Below are positions 9,720-18,345 of a stretch of DNA of 47,390 nucleotides, piece after piece. The stretch spans positions 1 through 47,390 of the forward strand of contig JAEXNR010000044.1 of assembly GCA_023439505.1 (NCBI GenBank), read 5' to 3'. The notes under the pieces were generated by a model. It was not told the DNA's origin and made no database searches. It worked only from the letters and a program-made list of their open reading frames with translations. The position numbers were made by a program, and so were the translations under genes. Source of the DNA: Bacillota bacterium (GTDB lineage: Bacteria; Bacillota; Clostridia; Lachnospirales; Lachnospiraceae). Numbering within the stretch: position 1 is the stretch's first letter; every line of letters starts with the position of its first letter.

Positions 9720-11033
9720 ATGGGAAAAAGGAAAAGAAAACTAATATCTATGTTTCTGATGCTGATACTCATCCTTACAACAGTGGCAGGATGCGGGAAG
9801 AAGGATGGTTCCAAGGATAATGCTGCAGGGGACGACAAAGATCAGGCAACGAATCAGCCAACGGCAACCGAGCCGGTAAAGAGCGGGGATGAGGAGATTA
9901 CCTTAACCTTCTGGCATACCTATGGGGATGGGGAAGAAGCACAGTTTAAAAATGTCGTGCTTCCAATGTGGGAAAAGGAACATCCGAACATTAAAATTGA
10001 TGCTGTAAGACAAGATGGCAGTCAGTATCACCAAATGATTGTAACTGCTTTCGGAACCGGACAGACACCGGATGTTGCAAGAATTGATATCGTCAATACG
10101 GCATCTTATGCGAATCAGGGCGGTCTTGTGGCATTAAGCGATTTTGACGATTTTGCTGCAAATAAGGATAGTTTTCTTGACGGACCGTTGTCCACCAATT
10201 TCTATAAGGGAAGTTATTATGGATTTCCTCTGGATACCAACTGTAAAGCGGCGGTAGTAAATATGAATACCTTATCATCCATTGGATTAAATCAGGCGCC
10301 GGCAACCCTCGAGGAATTTATCAAAGCAGCAGAGCAATCTAAGACTCCGTTGCTCAGTGTTTCCGGTGTGGGGGATTGGGACTTCTATCCTTATTTCTGG
10401 TTGTTTGGCGGCACTTTAACCGATCCTGAATTTAAAAAAGCCAGTGGATATCTGGACAGTCAGGCAAGTATTGATGCCATCAATAAGCTGATTGAATTGA
10501 ATCAGAAGAACATACTGACCATCAAAGAGGTAGACGGAACTGCGGATGCCTGGGACGGAATTAAGACCGGTGAGTATGCAATGTTCTTTGAAGGTCCCTG
10601 GTTCTTTGGCTCCTATGAAGACAATCTTGCCCAGGGGATTCAAGCAGCACAGATTCCTTCCTATAACGGGAAAAGTGCTTCCGTGGTAGGCGGCGAGAAT
10701 ATCGTTATCTTTCATACTTCCAAGCATCCGGATGCAGCATATGAATTTCTGAAATTTATGGCCTCTGAGGAAGTTCAGCTGGCTATGCTGGAAGTAGGAC
10801 AGCTGCCGGTATTAAAGAGTCTGGTGACGAATGAGAAGGTTACTGGCAATCCCGTATGGTCGGTTTACATGAAGCAATTAGAGACCGCATCTGCCAGAAT
10901 TCCGTCTCCTAACCATGATGAAATCGGTTCAATATGGAGTAACGCAATGACGAATATCTTCGTAAATAAAGCAGATACAGCAAGTGAGCTTCAAAGTGCA
11001 GCAGCACAGATGGATGAATTATTAGCACAATAG
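9720..11033 (+). CDS. Sugar ABC transporter substrate-binding lipoprotein (family 1)
   Basis: The 437-residue protein has a lysine/arginine-rich start, a hydrophobic stretch and the lipobox TTVAGC, followed by a charged linker rich in D, K and T. It continues as a typical MalE-like family 1 binding protein: ITLTFWHTYGDGEE, then TAFGTGQTPDVARID, the hinge region GSYYGFPLDTN, and the late motif AYEFLKFMASEEVQ. It should capture an oligosaccharide at the cell surface for the two permeases downstream. The enzymes next to it suggest isomaltooligosaccharides or dextran fragments. A GGGAGG site precedes the ATG. As is usual for CUT1 systems, no ATPase gene is nearby, so a shared MsmK-type ATPase elsewhere is expected. 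Confidence 0.9.
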   Translation: MGKRKRKLISMFLMLILILTTVAGCGKKDGSKDNAAGDDKDQATNQPTATEPVKSGDEEITLTFWHTYGDGEEAQFKNVVLPMWEKEHPNIKIDAVRQDGSQYHQMIVTAFGTGQTPDVARIDIVNTASYANQGGLVALSDFDDFAANKDSFLDGPLSTNFYKGSYYGFPLDTNCKAAVVNMNTLSSIGLNQAPATLEEFIKAAEQSKTPLLSVSGVGDWDFYPYFWLFGGTLTDPEFKKASGYLDSQASIDAINKLIELNQKNILTIKEVDGTADAWDGIKTGEYAMFFEGPWFFGSYEDNLAQGIQAAQIPSYNGKSASVVGGENIVIFHTSKHPDAAYEFLKFMASEEVQLAMLEVGQLPVLKSLVTNEKVTGNPVWSVYMKQLETASARIPSPNHDEIGSIWSNAMTNIFVNKADTASELQSAAAQMDELLAQ

Positions 11034-11046
11034 TGATATCGGTTGG

Positions 11047-11163
11047 AACTGTTGCAAAACAGTAGTATCAGACGAACAATTTAGCACACTCTCCGGATAC
11101 AGTGCATCGGGAGAGGATGAGAAGTTATCGGTATCTGGTAATACCGTCTTGCAACAGTTTTTT
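11047..11163 (+). terminator. Branched hairpin with terminal T-run between binding-protein and permease genes
   Basis: AACTGTTGCAA at 11047-11057 pairs perfectly with TTGCAACAGTT at 11149-11159, which runs into six T residues. Inside lie two further hairpins: CTCTCC (11089-11094) with GGAGAG (11110-11115), and CGGTAT (11129-11134) with ATACCG (11141-11146). The T-run ends 17 bases before the permease ATG. It can act as an intra-operon attenuator or a 3'-end stabiliser that makes the binding protein more abundant than the permeases. Confidence 0.65.
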
Positions 11164-11180
11164 CATGAAAGGGTGAGTTT

Positions 11181-12116
11181 ATGTCATACAGCATTAAGAA
11201 AAGGAAATGGAGAAAATATAGAAGGGGGATACTGGCAGCACTTCCTTTTATCACCCCGGGATTGGTTCTGGTCTGTGTTTTTGTTCTGTACCCTATGTTA
11301 TTTACATTTCGCATTGCTTTTTCAGATTATCAGATTGTGAAAAGAGAGATTACGTGGATTGGTGCGGATAATTTTATTCGGGTTCTGACTGCAAGAAACA
11401 ATGGATTCTGGTTTGCCTTGCGAAACAACTTTTTATATGCATTTGTTACAACCCCCTGTATTATCTTTCTGGGAATGTTTTTTGCGTACCTGATTAATAG
11501 TTTGCATAAGGGAAGGACGATCTTTAAGGTGGGGTTCTATCTCCCGGTGATCACCTCCTGGGTGATTGTCGGACTGGTTTTTCAGTATTTATTTAATAGC
11601 AGTAATCGGGGATTAATCAATTATATACTTGTGGACGTACTTCATCTGACCAAGAATTATATTCCATGGCTTCTAAGAGAATGGTCAGGAAATGCCGCGA
11701 TCTGGATTATGGGGATCTGGAAGAATACCGGATGGGCGATGTTGATTTATACGGCGGCGCTCCAGGGGATATCGAAGGATCTGTACGAAGCGGCGGCCCT
11801 GGATGGAGCATCCTCCTGGCAAAGATTTAAAGGAATCGTGATACCCATGGTGAAACCTACCACATATTTTGTTCTGGTTAATATGGTAATCGGATCCTTC
11901 AATGTATTTATTCAAGTAATGCTCTTAACCGCGGGTAAGCCCAACGGTACTACTTCGGTACTGCAATACCTGCTGTATGATAAAGCATTTAAGCAGTTTA
12001 AATTCGGTGAGGCATCTGCCATAGGTCTGATGACGGCCATTACAATCATAATTTTAACCGTCATCATAAACAAAGGCCTGAAACTGGATGTAGTGGATAA
12101 GGAGGAAAATCTATGA
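11181..12116 (+). CDS. Sugar ABC transporter permease, MalF/UgpA type
   Basis: This 311-residue membrane protein has a short basic cytoplasmic start followed by six predicted helices (first: ILAALPFITPGLVLVCVFVL). The cytoplasmic EAA loop, which contacts the ATPase, is seen in YEAAALDGASSWQRFKGIVI. It pairs with the permease encoded immediately downstream to form the CUT1 channel for the substrate delivered by the upstream lipoprotein. It ends in ATGA, overlapping the start of that second permease, so the two are translationally coupled. The start at 11181 follows a GGGTGAG site. Confidence 0.9.
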   Translation: MSYSIKKRKWRKYRRGILAALPFITPGLVLVCVFVLYPMLFTFRIAFSDYQIVKREITWIGADNFIRVLTARNNGFWFALRNNFLYAFVTTPCIIFLGMFFAYLINSLHKGRTIFKVGFYLPVITSWVIVGLVFQYLFNSSNRGLINYILVDVLHLTKNYIPWLLREWSGNAAIWIMGIWKNTGWAMLIYTAALQGISKDLYEAAALDGASSWQRFKGIVIPMVKPTTYFVLVNMVIGSFNVFIQVMLLTAGKPNGTTSVLQYLLYDKAFKQFKFGEASAIGLMTAITIIILTVIINKGLKLDVVDKEENL

Positions 12117-12997
12117 GTCAATTGAAAGGTAAAAAGGGATCAGAACGGGTCGGACAGATCCTGCTTTGGGCATTCCTGCTGCTTGCATTAGCCGCATTTT
12201 CCATCCCTTATCTGTTTATGATTACCAATTCCTTTGAGCAATTCAGCTTTTCCCTGCCATTTCCGCCAAGACTATTTCCGAAGCAGATCGTCTTTGATGC
12301 CTACCACTATATTCTTGGGCTGGACATTTTCACTGCAGCTTTTCGAAACAGTATCATCAACACAGTACTTACAGTAATGTTTGAATTGCTGGTAGCAACC
12401 TTGTCTGCATATGGCTTTGCGCGAATTTCCTTTCCGGGACGGGAAATTCTGTTTAAACTATATCTTCTGACGCTGATGGTTCCCGGGTTTTTGAATATCA
12501 TACCACAGTTTATCACACTGGGAGCGATTAAGCTTCCTCTTCCCGGTCTTACCGAAGGGCTTGTGGGTACAAGACCCGGTTTGATCTTAATATATGTGGC
12601 AACGGGGATTTGCGGGCATACCTTCTTTCTTCGTAATTTCTTTCGTGGATTACCGGATGCTTTATCGGAATCGGTGATTATGGATGGTGGAACTCATATG
12701 ACCATATTTACCAGGATTATGCTGCCTCTGTCAAAGCCGGCTATTGGTACCATGACCATCTTTGCCCTGCAGGGTATATGGGAAGAATATTTTACGGCAA
12801 AGATTCTGCTTGGCGCGAATGAAGCCATGATCACCCTTCCCATGCTTTTGCAAAGACTGAACGGAGAACATGCCACCAGGTGGGAATGGGTCTTCGCAGC
12901 ATCGATTATCATACAGATTCCAGTAATTATTCTGTTCATTCTCTTTCAGAGGAAGACAGTAATCGGAGGCCTCTCGGAGGGCGCAGTAAAGCAATAA
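12113..12997 (+). CDS. Sugar ABC transporter permease, MalG type
   Basis: This 294-residue protein has six predicted helices and the typical MalG-like periplasm-facing region after helix 1. The EAA-type loop reads SESVIMDGGTHMTIFTRIML. The first Ala-Ala pair is thus replaced by Ser-Val and the usual Asp-Gly-Ala by Asp-Gly-Gly, both tolerated in this family. It is the second half of the permease dimer. Its start overlaps the upstream permease by four bases. The C-terminal motif RKTVIGGLSEGAVK is normal for the family. The GH66 gene follows after a 92-base spacer holding a direct repeat. Confidence 0.9.
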   Translation: MSQLKGKKGSERVGQILLWAFLLLALAAFSIPYLFMITNSFEQFSFSLPFPPRLFPKQIVFDAYHYILGLDIFTAAFRNSIINTVLTVMFELLVATLSAYGFARISFPGREILFKLYLLTLMVPGFLNIIPQFITLGAIKLPLPGLTEGLVGTRPGLILIYVATGICGHTFFLRNFFRGLPDALSESVIMDGGTHMTIFTRIMLPLSKPAIGTMTIFALQGIWEEYFTAKILLGANEAMITLPMLLQRLNGEHATRWEWVFAASIIIQIPVIILFILFQRKTVIGGLSEGAVKQ

Positions 12998-13064
12998 AGG
13001 ACAATATCACACAACAGGTATGTGTTTGCGCACACCATACAATAAAGGGCAATATTACACAACA
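12992..13064 (+). repeat. Pair of 25-bp direct repeats with a hairpin between them
   Basis: Bases 12992-13016 and 13040-13064 are the same 25-mer with two differences (CAATAAAGG, then CAATAT, then ACACAACA). The 23 bases between form an imperfect hairpin (GTATGTGT with ACACCATAC). The unit begins over the stop codon of the second permease and ends before the GH66 ribosome binding site, so it could be a regulatory or mRNA-processing element, or a simple duplication. Confidence 0.6.
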
Positions 13065-13089
13065 AAGCAGCGCAGAAACGGGGAAAAAT

Positions 13090-14787
13090 ATGAAGGAACA
13101 TTTGGCTGGCATGGATTGTTTTCCTGACAAAGCCCAATATAGAAAGGGAGAACCGGTAGGAATATTGTTATCCGCAAAAAAGCCGGATCAGATCATAGAG
13201 GTCGATTTTTGTGTAATGGAATTAGACCGGATTTTATTTCAGAATAAAGTAACAGCGAAAGAACTTACAGACGGGCCGATGGTGTACCGATGGAATCTGG
13301 AACTGCCGGTGGGCAACTACGGTGTGGATGTGAAAGTAATCTGCACTGACGGTACCGTTTATTTACATACCGCTTGCGATGTTGTGGAATCCTGTGATTC
13401 CATGATTCGGTATGGCTTTTTAACAGATTTTTCACAAGAGGATAAAGAGGATGACTCGGATATTTACTATGCCTTAAAGTTGCATCTGAATGCATTACAG
13501 TTTTATGACTGGATGTATCGTCACGATAAGCTGGTAGCCCAGGAAGAAGAATATCTGGAGCCACTGGGAAGAAAATTGTCTTTACAGGCAATTAAAAATA
13601 AGATTCTGCTATGTAAGCAGTACGGAATCCGGCCCTTTGCCTATGGTGCCGTTTACGCAGCAAGTAAGGAAGCGTTTGCAGAGCATCCGTCCTGGGCATT
13701 ATATAAACAGAATCAGGAGGTCTTAAGCTTTGCAGACTGGCTGGTTTTTATGGATACCTCCAGGGATGCATCCTGGTGCAGCCATATTATAAATGAGTAT
13801 GCGAATGCAGTCAGGCAATTGGGATTTCAGGGAATTCATATGGATACCTACGGATTTCCAAAGTTCGTGTATAATGATAAGCAGGAAAGAATATCCCTGG
13901 CACAGACCTTTCCCGGCATGATAAAGCGGGCAAAGCAGGCAGTAAGAGAAATCGATGAAGATGCAGGGGTAATATTTAATGCGGTAAATAACTGGCCTTC
14001 GGAGTGGGTGGCGGGATCAGAGCAGGATGCAGCCTACATTGAAGTATGGCCGCCTCATGTTACCTACCGGCATTTGTATACGCTGATACGTGAGGCAAAG
14101 TATCTTGGTGCGAAGCAGGTCATCCTGGCCGCCTATATGAAGCCTTTCCAGCAGGCAGTGACCGAAGAGGAAATCCATTCGGCAGAAAATGCTCTGCTTT
14201 TGACCAATGCTGTTATTCTCGCTTCCGGAGGGTCACAATTGGTATTTGGAGAAACCGATTCTGTGCTTTGTGACAGCTATTACGTGAATTATGCAAAGCT
14301 AAGGGAGGAATTTTTACCAAAGGTAAGATCCTATTGCGATTTTGCTGTACGGTATGGTAAACTTTTGTATGACTGGAATGCAATGGATATCTCAATGACA
14401 GCGGCCAACGGGATTAATGAGGATATTGTGTTTGCCTCTCATTCTGAGCGTGCGCTTTCCTTTAGCTCCGAGGGAAGGGAAGGCAGCATCTGGACGCTGA
14501 TCAGAGAAAGCAGATCCTATCTGACCATTCATATGATAAATCTGATTCAGGTGGGAGAAGAATGGAATCAGCCCAAGCCCGGACTTTCAGATGCTGTGAC
14601 CGGGATTGAAATCGATATTCTTCTGGATACGAAGATTAAATGCGTTTCCATGGCAACACCGGATGATGGAAGCTGCACCCCAATCCGCCTGGAATACCGG
14701 ACGGAACAAAGATCAAACGGTCAGCACGTCATTATTACAATACCGAAATTAGCAGTATGGGACATGATATGGATAGAACATTCCTAG
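13090..14787 (+). CDS. GH66 dextranase / cycloisomaltooligosaccharide enzyme-like protein
   Basis: The start at 13090 (MKEHLAGMDC) is taken because the longer in-frame extension would overlap the permease gene; a GGGG site is nearby. The 565-residue protein matches glycoside hydrolase family 66. An N-terminal beta domain with DCFPDKAQYRKGEPV is followed by a barrel with YDWMYRHDK, the predicted nucleophile Asp252 in IHMDTYGFP, FNAVNNWPSEWV, and the predicted acid/base Glu318 in YIEVWPP. In the family these residues cleave alpha-1,6-glucosidic bonds. No signal peptide is visible, so it should act in the cytoplasm on imported isomaltooligosaccharides, unlike secreted dextranases. It is likely co-transcribed with the ABC genes upstream and followed by an AraC regulator 15 bases later. 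Confidence 0.85.
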   Translation: MKEHLAGMDCFPDKAQYRKGEPVGILLSAKKPDQIIEVDFCVMELDRILFQNKVTAKELTDGPMVYRWNLELPVGNYGVDVKVICTDGTVYLHTACDVVESCDSMIRYGFLTDFSQEDKEDDSDIYYALKLHLNALQFYDWMYRHDKLVAQEEEYLEPLGRKLSLQAIKNKILLCKQYGIRPFAYGAVYAASKEAFAEHPSWALYKQNQEVLSFADWLVFMDTSRDASWCSHIINEYANAVRQLGFQGIHMDTYGFPKFVYNDKQERISLAQTFPGMIKRAKQAVREIDEDAGVIFNAVNNWPSEWVAGSEQDAAYIEVWPPHVTYRHLYTLIREAKYLGAKQVILAAYMKPFQQAVTEEEIHSAENALLLTNAVILASGGSQLVFGETDSVLCDSYYVNYAKLREEFLPKVRSYCDFAVRYGKLLYDWNAMDISMTAANGINEDIVFASHSERALSFSSEGREGSIWTLIRESRSYLTIHMINLIQVGEEWNQPKPGLSDAVTGIEIDILLDTKIKCVSMATPDDGSCTPIRLEYRTEQRSNGQHVIITIPKLAVWDMIWIEHS

Positions 14788-14802
14788 GAATGGAGGAACT
14801 GG

Positions 14803-15723
14803 ATGCTGTTTTCATATAATACGGACATCTTACCACGGGTAAGAATGATAGGGAAAATCAATTATACCAACCCCTGGATCCATTTTGAACGAGTATCGAA
14901 TGAATATATTTTGTATTTTATTCGTGAAGGGGACATGTATCTGGAGGAGAATGAGATCCGATACCATCTAAGAAAAGGAGATTATTTTCTGCTTGAGCCG
15001 GCTTTGTGTCATAAAGGATATCATGAGGCCCCCTGCAGTTACTATTATGTGCACTTTCAGCATCCTGATCTTCATAAGGTTGGCAGGGATCAGGAACAAC
15101 AGGCAATTGCCGATATGCTACAGAAGCGCAGGACATCACTTTTGAGCTATAATCTGGCTGAAACAGATCCCACGGATCCCTATACCATCCTTCAAAAGAA
15201 CGATAAACTGGCTGATTATCAGGAATATAAGAGTGTCTTAAATCTGGCGGTAAGTATCTATAATCGAAGGGAAGAGCATTACAAACGTTTCGCATCGGTG
15301 GAATTTCACCGGTTTTTAATGAAAATGGCTCATGAATTCGTTTTAGATCAGATTGCGCCTGCCGGTGGTACATCTCTTAGAAAGTCCATTCAGAAAGTGG
15401 ACGGTATTATCAATTATCTGAACAGTAATTATATGAATAAGATCAACAGCGATCAGCTGGAGGATTTGTTCGAAGTGAATTTTGACTATATTAACCGTGT
15501 GTTCTCGGACCGAACCGGGCACACGATATTTCAATACTTGAATTCCATCCGGATAAATCAGGCGAAAGAATTAATCAGTACTACAAATCTCAATTTTAAT
15601 GAAATAGCTTATCTTACCGGAATAGAGGATCAATATTATTTTTCAAAAATATTTAAAAAGTATTGCGGCATAACTCCCACCCAGTATTATAAATCGGTAA
15701 GAGGTAAAACATTGCATCAATAA
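14803..15723 (+). CDS. AraC family transcriptional regulator
   Basis: This 306-residue protein has an N-terminal cupin-like sensing domain (residues ~1-150, with LRKGDYFLLEPALCHKG) and a C-terminal pair of helix-turn-helix motifs (~200-300). The second carries the AraC signature in FNEIAYLTGIEDQYYFSKIF and ends in CGITPTQYYKS. A GGAGGA site sits before the ATG at 14803. Lying between the GH66 and GH31 genes in the same orientation, it most likely controls this glucan-utilisation operon in response to an oligosaccharide, probably as an activator. No operator could be assigned with confidence. Confidence 0.9.
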   Translation: MLFSYNTDILPRVRMIGKINYTNPWIHFERVSNEYILYFIREGDMYLEENEIRYHLRKGDYFLLEPALCHKGYHEAPCSYYYVHFQHPDLHKVGRDQEQQAIADMLQKRRTSLLSYNLAETDPTDPYTILQKNDKLADYQEYKSVLNLAVSIYNRREEHYKRFASVEFHRFLMKMAHEFVLDQIAPAGGTSLRKSIQKVDGIINYLNSNYMNKINSDQLEDLFEVNFDYINRVFSDRTGHTIFQYLNSIRINQAKELISTTNLNFNEIAYLTGIEDQYYFSKIFKKYCGITPTQYYKSVRGKTLHQ

Positions 15724-15792
15724 CAGGATATAAGCCAAAAGTATGAGTTTAGTTATGGCAGACAGCTGCAGGATGAGGGAAAGGTGAAGATT

Positions 15793-18150
15793 ATGTTTGG
15801 AAGAATTATCGATTTTGAACAGAAGAATCAAAAGATTCTGATAAAATTTGAACAGGGAAGCGGACAGGTTGAGGTTATAACCGATAACATCATTAATATT
15901 TTTTCGGGTCTTGAGACCGGGGAACATTTGTCCAAAGCAATTACAGAAGATAAAAGAAGAGATACCCCTGTCGCCGTTACAAAGAATTCGGATCACATCC
16001 TCATACAGACAGAGGAATTATATATCGAAGTATTTGATGACTTCAAAGTGGATTTTTACAATCAAAAGAAAGAACTGATCTGCAGGGATTACCGGGAAGG
16101 CAGAACAATCATTGATTATGAGAATGAGAAGTCAAGTGCGCTGGCAGCGTTAGAGGGACATACCGGAGGCATTAAGGCAGGAGGTCATAAGATACAGATA
16201 ATCAAAGCGATGGAAGGTGATGAGGCTTTTTATGGCCTTGGTGATAAAACCGGGTTTCTCAACAAAAGAGGATATGAATATCAGATGTGGAACAGCGATC
16301 TGCCTCAGCCTCAGGTAGATTCCTTTCAGGCACTTTATAAGTCCATTCCCTTCTTTATTACCAGAAGAAGGAACCATGTTTTTGGAATCTTTTTTGATAA
16401 TCATTACAGAACCTCCTTTAATATGGGAAAGGAGAGTGAAGAATACTACTTCTTTGGTGCGGAGGAAGGCAATCTGGATTATTATTTTATCGCAGGTGAG
16501 GCGATGCCTGAGATTATACAGGGATATACCTGGTTAACAGGAACCACACCTTTGCCTCAGCTATGGACGCTGGGCTATCATCAATCCCGTTGGTCCTATG
16601 GATCCAGAGAGGAGGTTCTTGATATTGCAGCACATTTTAGAGCGCTTGATATTCCCTGCGATGGCATCCATCTGGATATCGATTATATGGAGGCATATAA
16701 AGTATTCACCTGGAACGAAGAGAATTTTCCCAATGCAGAGGGGATGATAGCTGATCTGAACCGGGATGGATTTAAGATAGTAACCATTATAGACCCCGGA
16801 GTTAAAGTTGAGAAGGATTATTTTGTATATGAAGAAGGAATGAAACAGGGGTATTTTGCAAGGGATGCCAAAGGAAATGTTTATGAAAATGTGGTTTGGC
16901 CCGGCGCCGCTGTATTTCCCGACTTTAGTGATAAACGCGTAAGAAGCTGGTGGGGAGACCTTCAAAAACATCTGTTGGAGAAAGGGGTACGGGGTGTCTG
17001 GAATGACATGAACGAACCTGCCAGCTTTCAGGGGGAATTGCCTGACGATGTTATGTTTTCTGATGAAGGTCTGGGAGCTAACCACAGAAAAATGCATAAT
17101 GTGTACGGACATCTGATGGCTCGGGCTACCTATGAAGGCTTAAAAGAGCAGGATAAACGAAGACCGTTTGTTATTACCCGGGCTTGCTACAGTGGTTCAC
17201 AAAAATATACCACCGGATGGACCGGGGACAATCACAGCATCTGGGCACATTTACAGATGGCGGTTCCTCAGTTATGCAATCTGGGCATGAGTGGGTTGTC
17301 CTTTGTCGGTACGGATGTGGGTGGATTTTCTTCTGATTGTACACCGGAATTATTGAGCCGCTGGGTACAGATCGGATGTTTCTCTCCGCTTTTTCGCAAC
17401 CACTGCTGCACCGGCTGTCGCAGTCAGGAGCCCTGGGCCTTTGATCAGGAGACATTAGAGATAAACAAAAGCTATATTAAACTGCGTTATCGCCTGCTGC
17501 CCTATCTGTATGACTTGTTCTGGGAAGGACAGGGAAACGGTATGCCGGTGATCCGGCCGTTGGTATTGCATTATGAGAAGGATGACAGAGTAAAGGAAAT
17601 CAATGATCAGTTTATGTTTGGAAATCATATCATGGTAGCCCCGGTGGTAGTGCAGGGACAACGGGCACGTTCTGTGTATCTGCCGGAGGGGATTTGGACT
17701 GATTACTGGACAAAGGAGACACTTTCCGGAGGCAGGTATATTCTGAGGGAGGTTCCGCTGAACGTGTGCCCCATTTATGTGAAGGCCGGCAGTATTGTGC
17801 CGAATTATCCACCAATTCAGTATGTGGGGGAGAAAGAGATCGTGGAACTGACGCTGGATCTGTACGAAGGATCAGGAGAATATCATCATTTCCAGGACAA
17901 CGGTGAAGATTTTGCTTATCAGGCAGGATACTATAATGAATATCTTTTTCAAATGAAGGAATATCAGCAACAAGAGGAACAGGAAAACTGTTTCTCCTGT
18001 CGTGAGTTAGTGATTAAAATGATCCATTTTGGATATGAAAGCAGGTATACTTCCTTTCTCATTTTATATCAGGGGAAGGAATTCAGAATTGCGTTTCAGG
18101 GAGAAGAGATCAGGATCGATCTAAATCAGGAAGGCTTGATCAGATCGTAA
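15793..18150 (+). CDS. GH31 alpha-glucosidase
   Basis: The ATG at 15793 is preferred over a GTG three codons earlier because AAAGGTG then lies at normal spacing; this gives 785 residues. The N-terminal beta-sandwich is followed by the GH31 barrel with GIHLDIDYM, the nucleophile Asp405 in GVWNDMNEP, the acid/base Asp479 in WTGDNHSIW, and FVGTDVGGF. A C-terminal beta domain closes the chain. No signal peptide is seen. The enzyme would release glucose from non-reducing ends of imported oligosaccharides made smaller by the GH66 enzyme. Its exact linkage preference (alpha-1,4 or alpha-1,6) cannot be set from motifs alone, but the locus favours isomaltose-type substrates. A strong terminator follows. 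Confidence 0.92.
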   Translation: MFGRIIDFEQKNQKILIKFEQGSGQVEVITDNIINIFSGLETGEHLSKAITEDKRRDTPVAVTKNSDHILIQTEELYIEVFDDFKVDFYNQKKELICRDYREGRTIIDYENEKSSALAALEGHTGGIKAGGHKIQIIKAMEGDEAFYGLGDKTGFLNKRGYEYQMWNSDLPQPQVDSFQALYKSIPFFITRRRNHVFGIFFDNHYRTSFNMGKESEEYYFFGAEEGNLDYYFIAGEAMPEIIQGYTWLTGTTPLPQLWTLGYHQSRWSYGSREEVLDIAAHFRALDIPCDGIHLDIDYMEAYKVFTWNEENFPNAEGMIADLNRDGFKIVTIIDPGVKVEKDYFVYEEGMKQGYFARDAKGNVYENVVWPGAAVFPDFSDKRVRSWWGDLQKHLLEKGVRGVWNDMNEPASFQGELPDDVMFSDEGLGANHRKMHNVYGHLMARATYEGLKEQDKRRPFVITRACYSGSQKYTTGWTGDNHSIWAHLQMAVPQLCNLGMSGLSFVGTDVGGFSSDCTPELLSRWVQIGCFSPLFRNHCCTGCRSQEPWAFDQETLEINKSYIKLRYRLLPYLYDLFWEGQGNGMPVIRPLVLHYEKDDRVKEINDQFMFGNHIMVAPVVVQGQRARSVYLPEGIWTDYWTKETLSGGRYILREVPLNVCPIYVKAGSIVPNYPPIQYVGEKEIVELTLDLYEGSGEYHHFQDNGEDFAYQAGYYNEYLFQMKEYQQQEEQENCFSCRELVIKMIHFGYESRYTSFLILYQGKEFRIAFQGEEIRIDLNQEGLIRS

Positions 18151-18172
18151 ACGTCCTGTTATCATGAATGAC

Positions 18173-18214
18173 AGAGGGCATCTCAGGTTGAAAGACCATG
18201 AGATGCCCTCTTTT
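18173..18214 (+). terminator. Rho-independent terminator after alpha-glucosidase
   Basis: AGAGGGCATCTCA (18173-18185) pairs perfectly over 13 bases with TGAGATGCCCTCT (18199-18211), with a 13-base loop and TTTTA after it. This ends the sugar operon. Confidence 0.85.
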
Positions 18215-18282
18215 ATGGTGCGTAGCATTTGCACAATCAAACGGGTGCACGTCTGGGTATATCTTGCTTCATAGTATATCCA

Positions 18283-18310
18283 TTGAAAATTAATCTGGAA
18301 TAGATATAAG
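18283..18310 (+). promoter_or_regulatory. Candidate promoter for ku-ligD
   Basis: TTGAAA at 18283-18288 and TATAAG at 18305-18310 are separated by 16 bases and lie 35 bases before the Ku start codon. A sporulation sigma-G pattern, known for Ku/LigD in Bacillus, is not obvious here. Confidence 0.4.
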
Positions 18311-18345
18311 TTAGTTGGAAACAATACCCTTGGAGGTGATTGACG

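Noticed and set aside
12880..13089. Upstream extension of the GH66 protein
   Set aside because: It would overlap the end of the permease gene and encodes low-complexity sequence from the direct repeats; the ATG at 13090 starts the family-like sequence.
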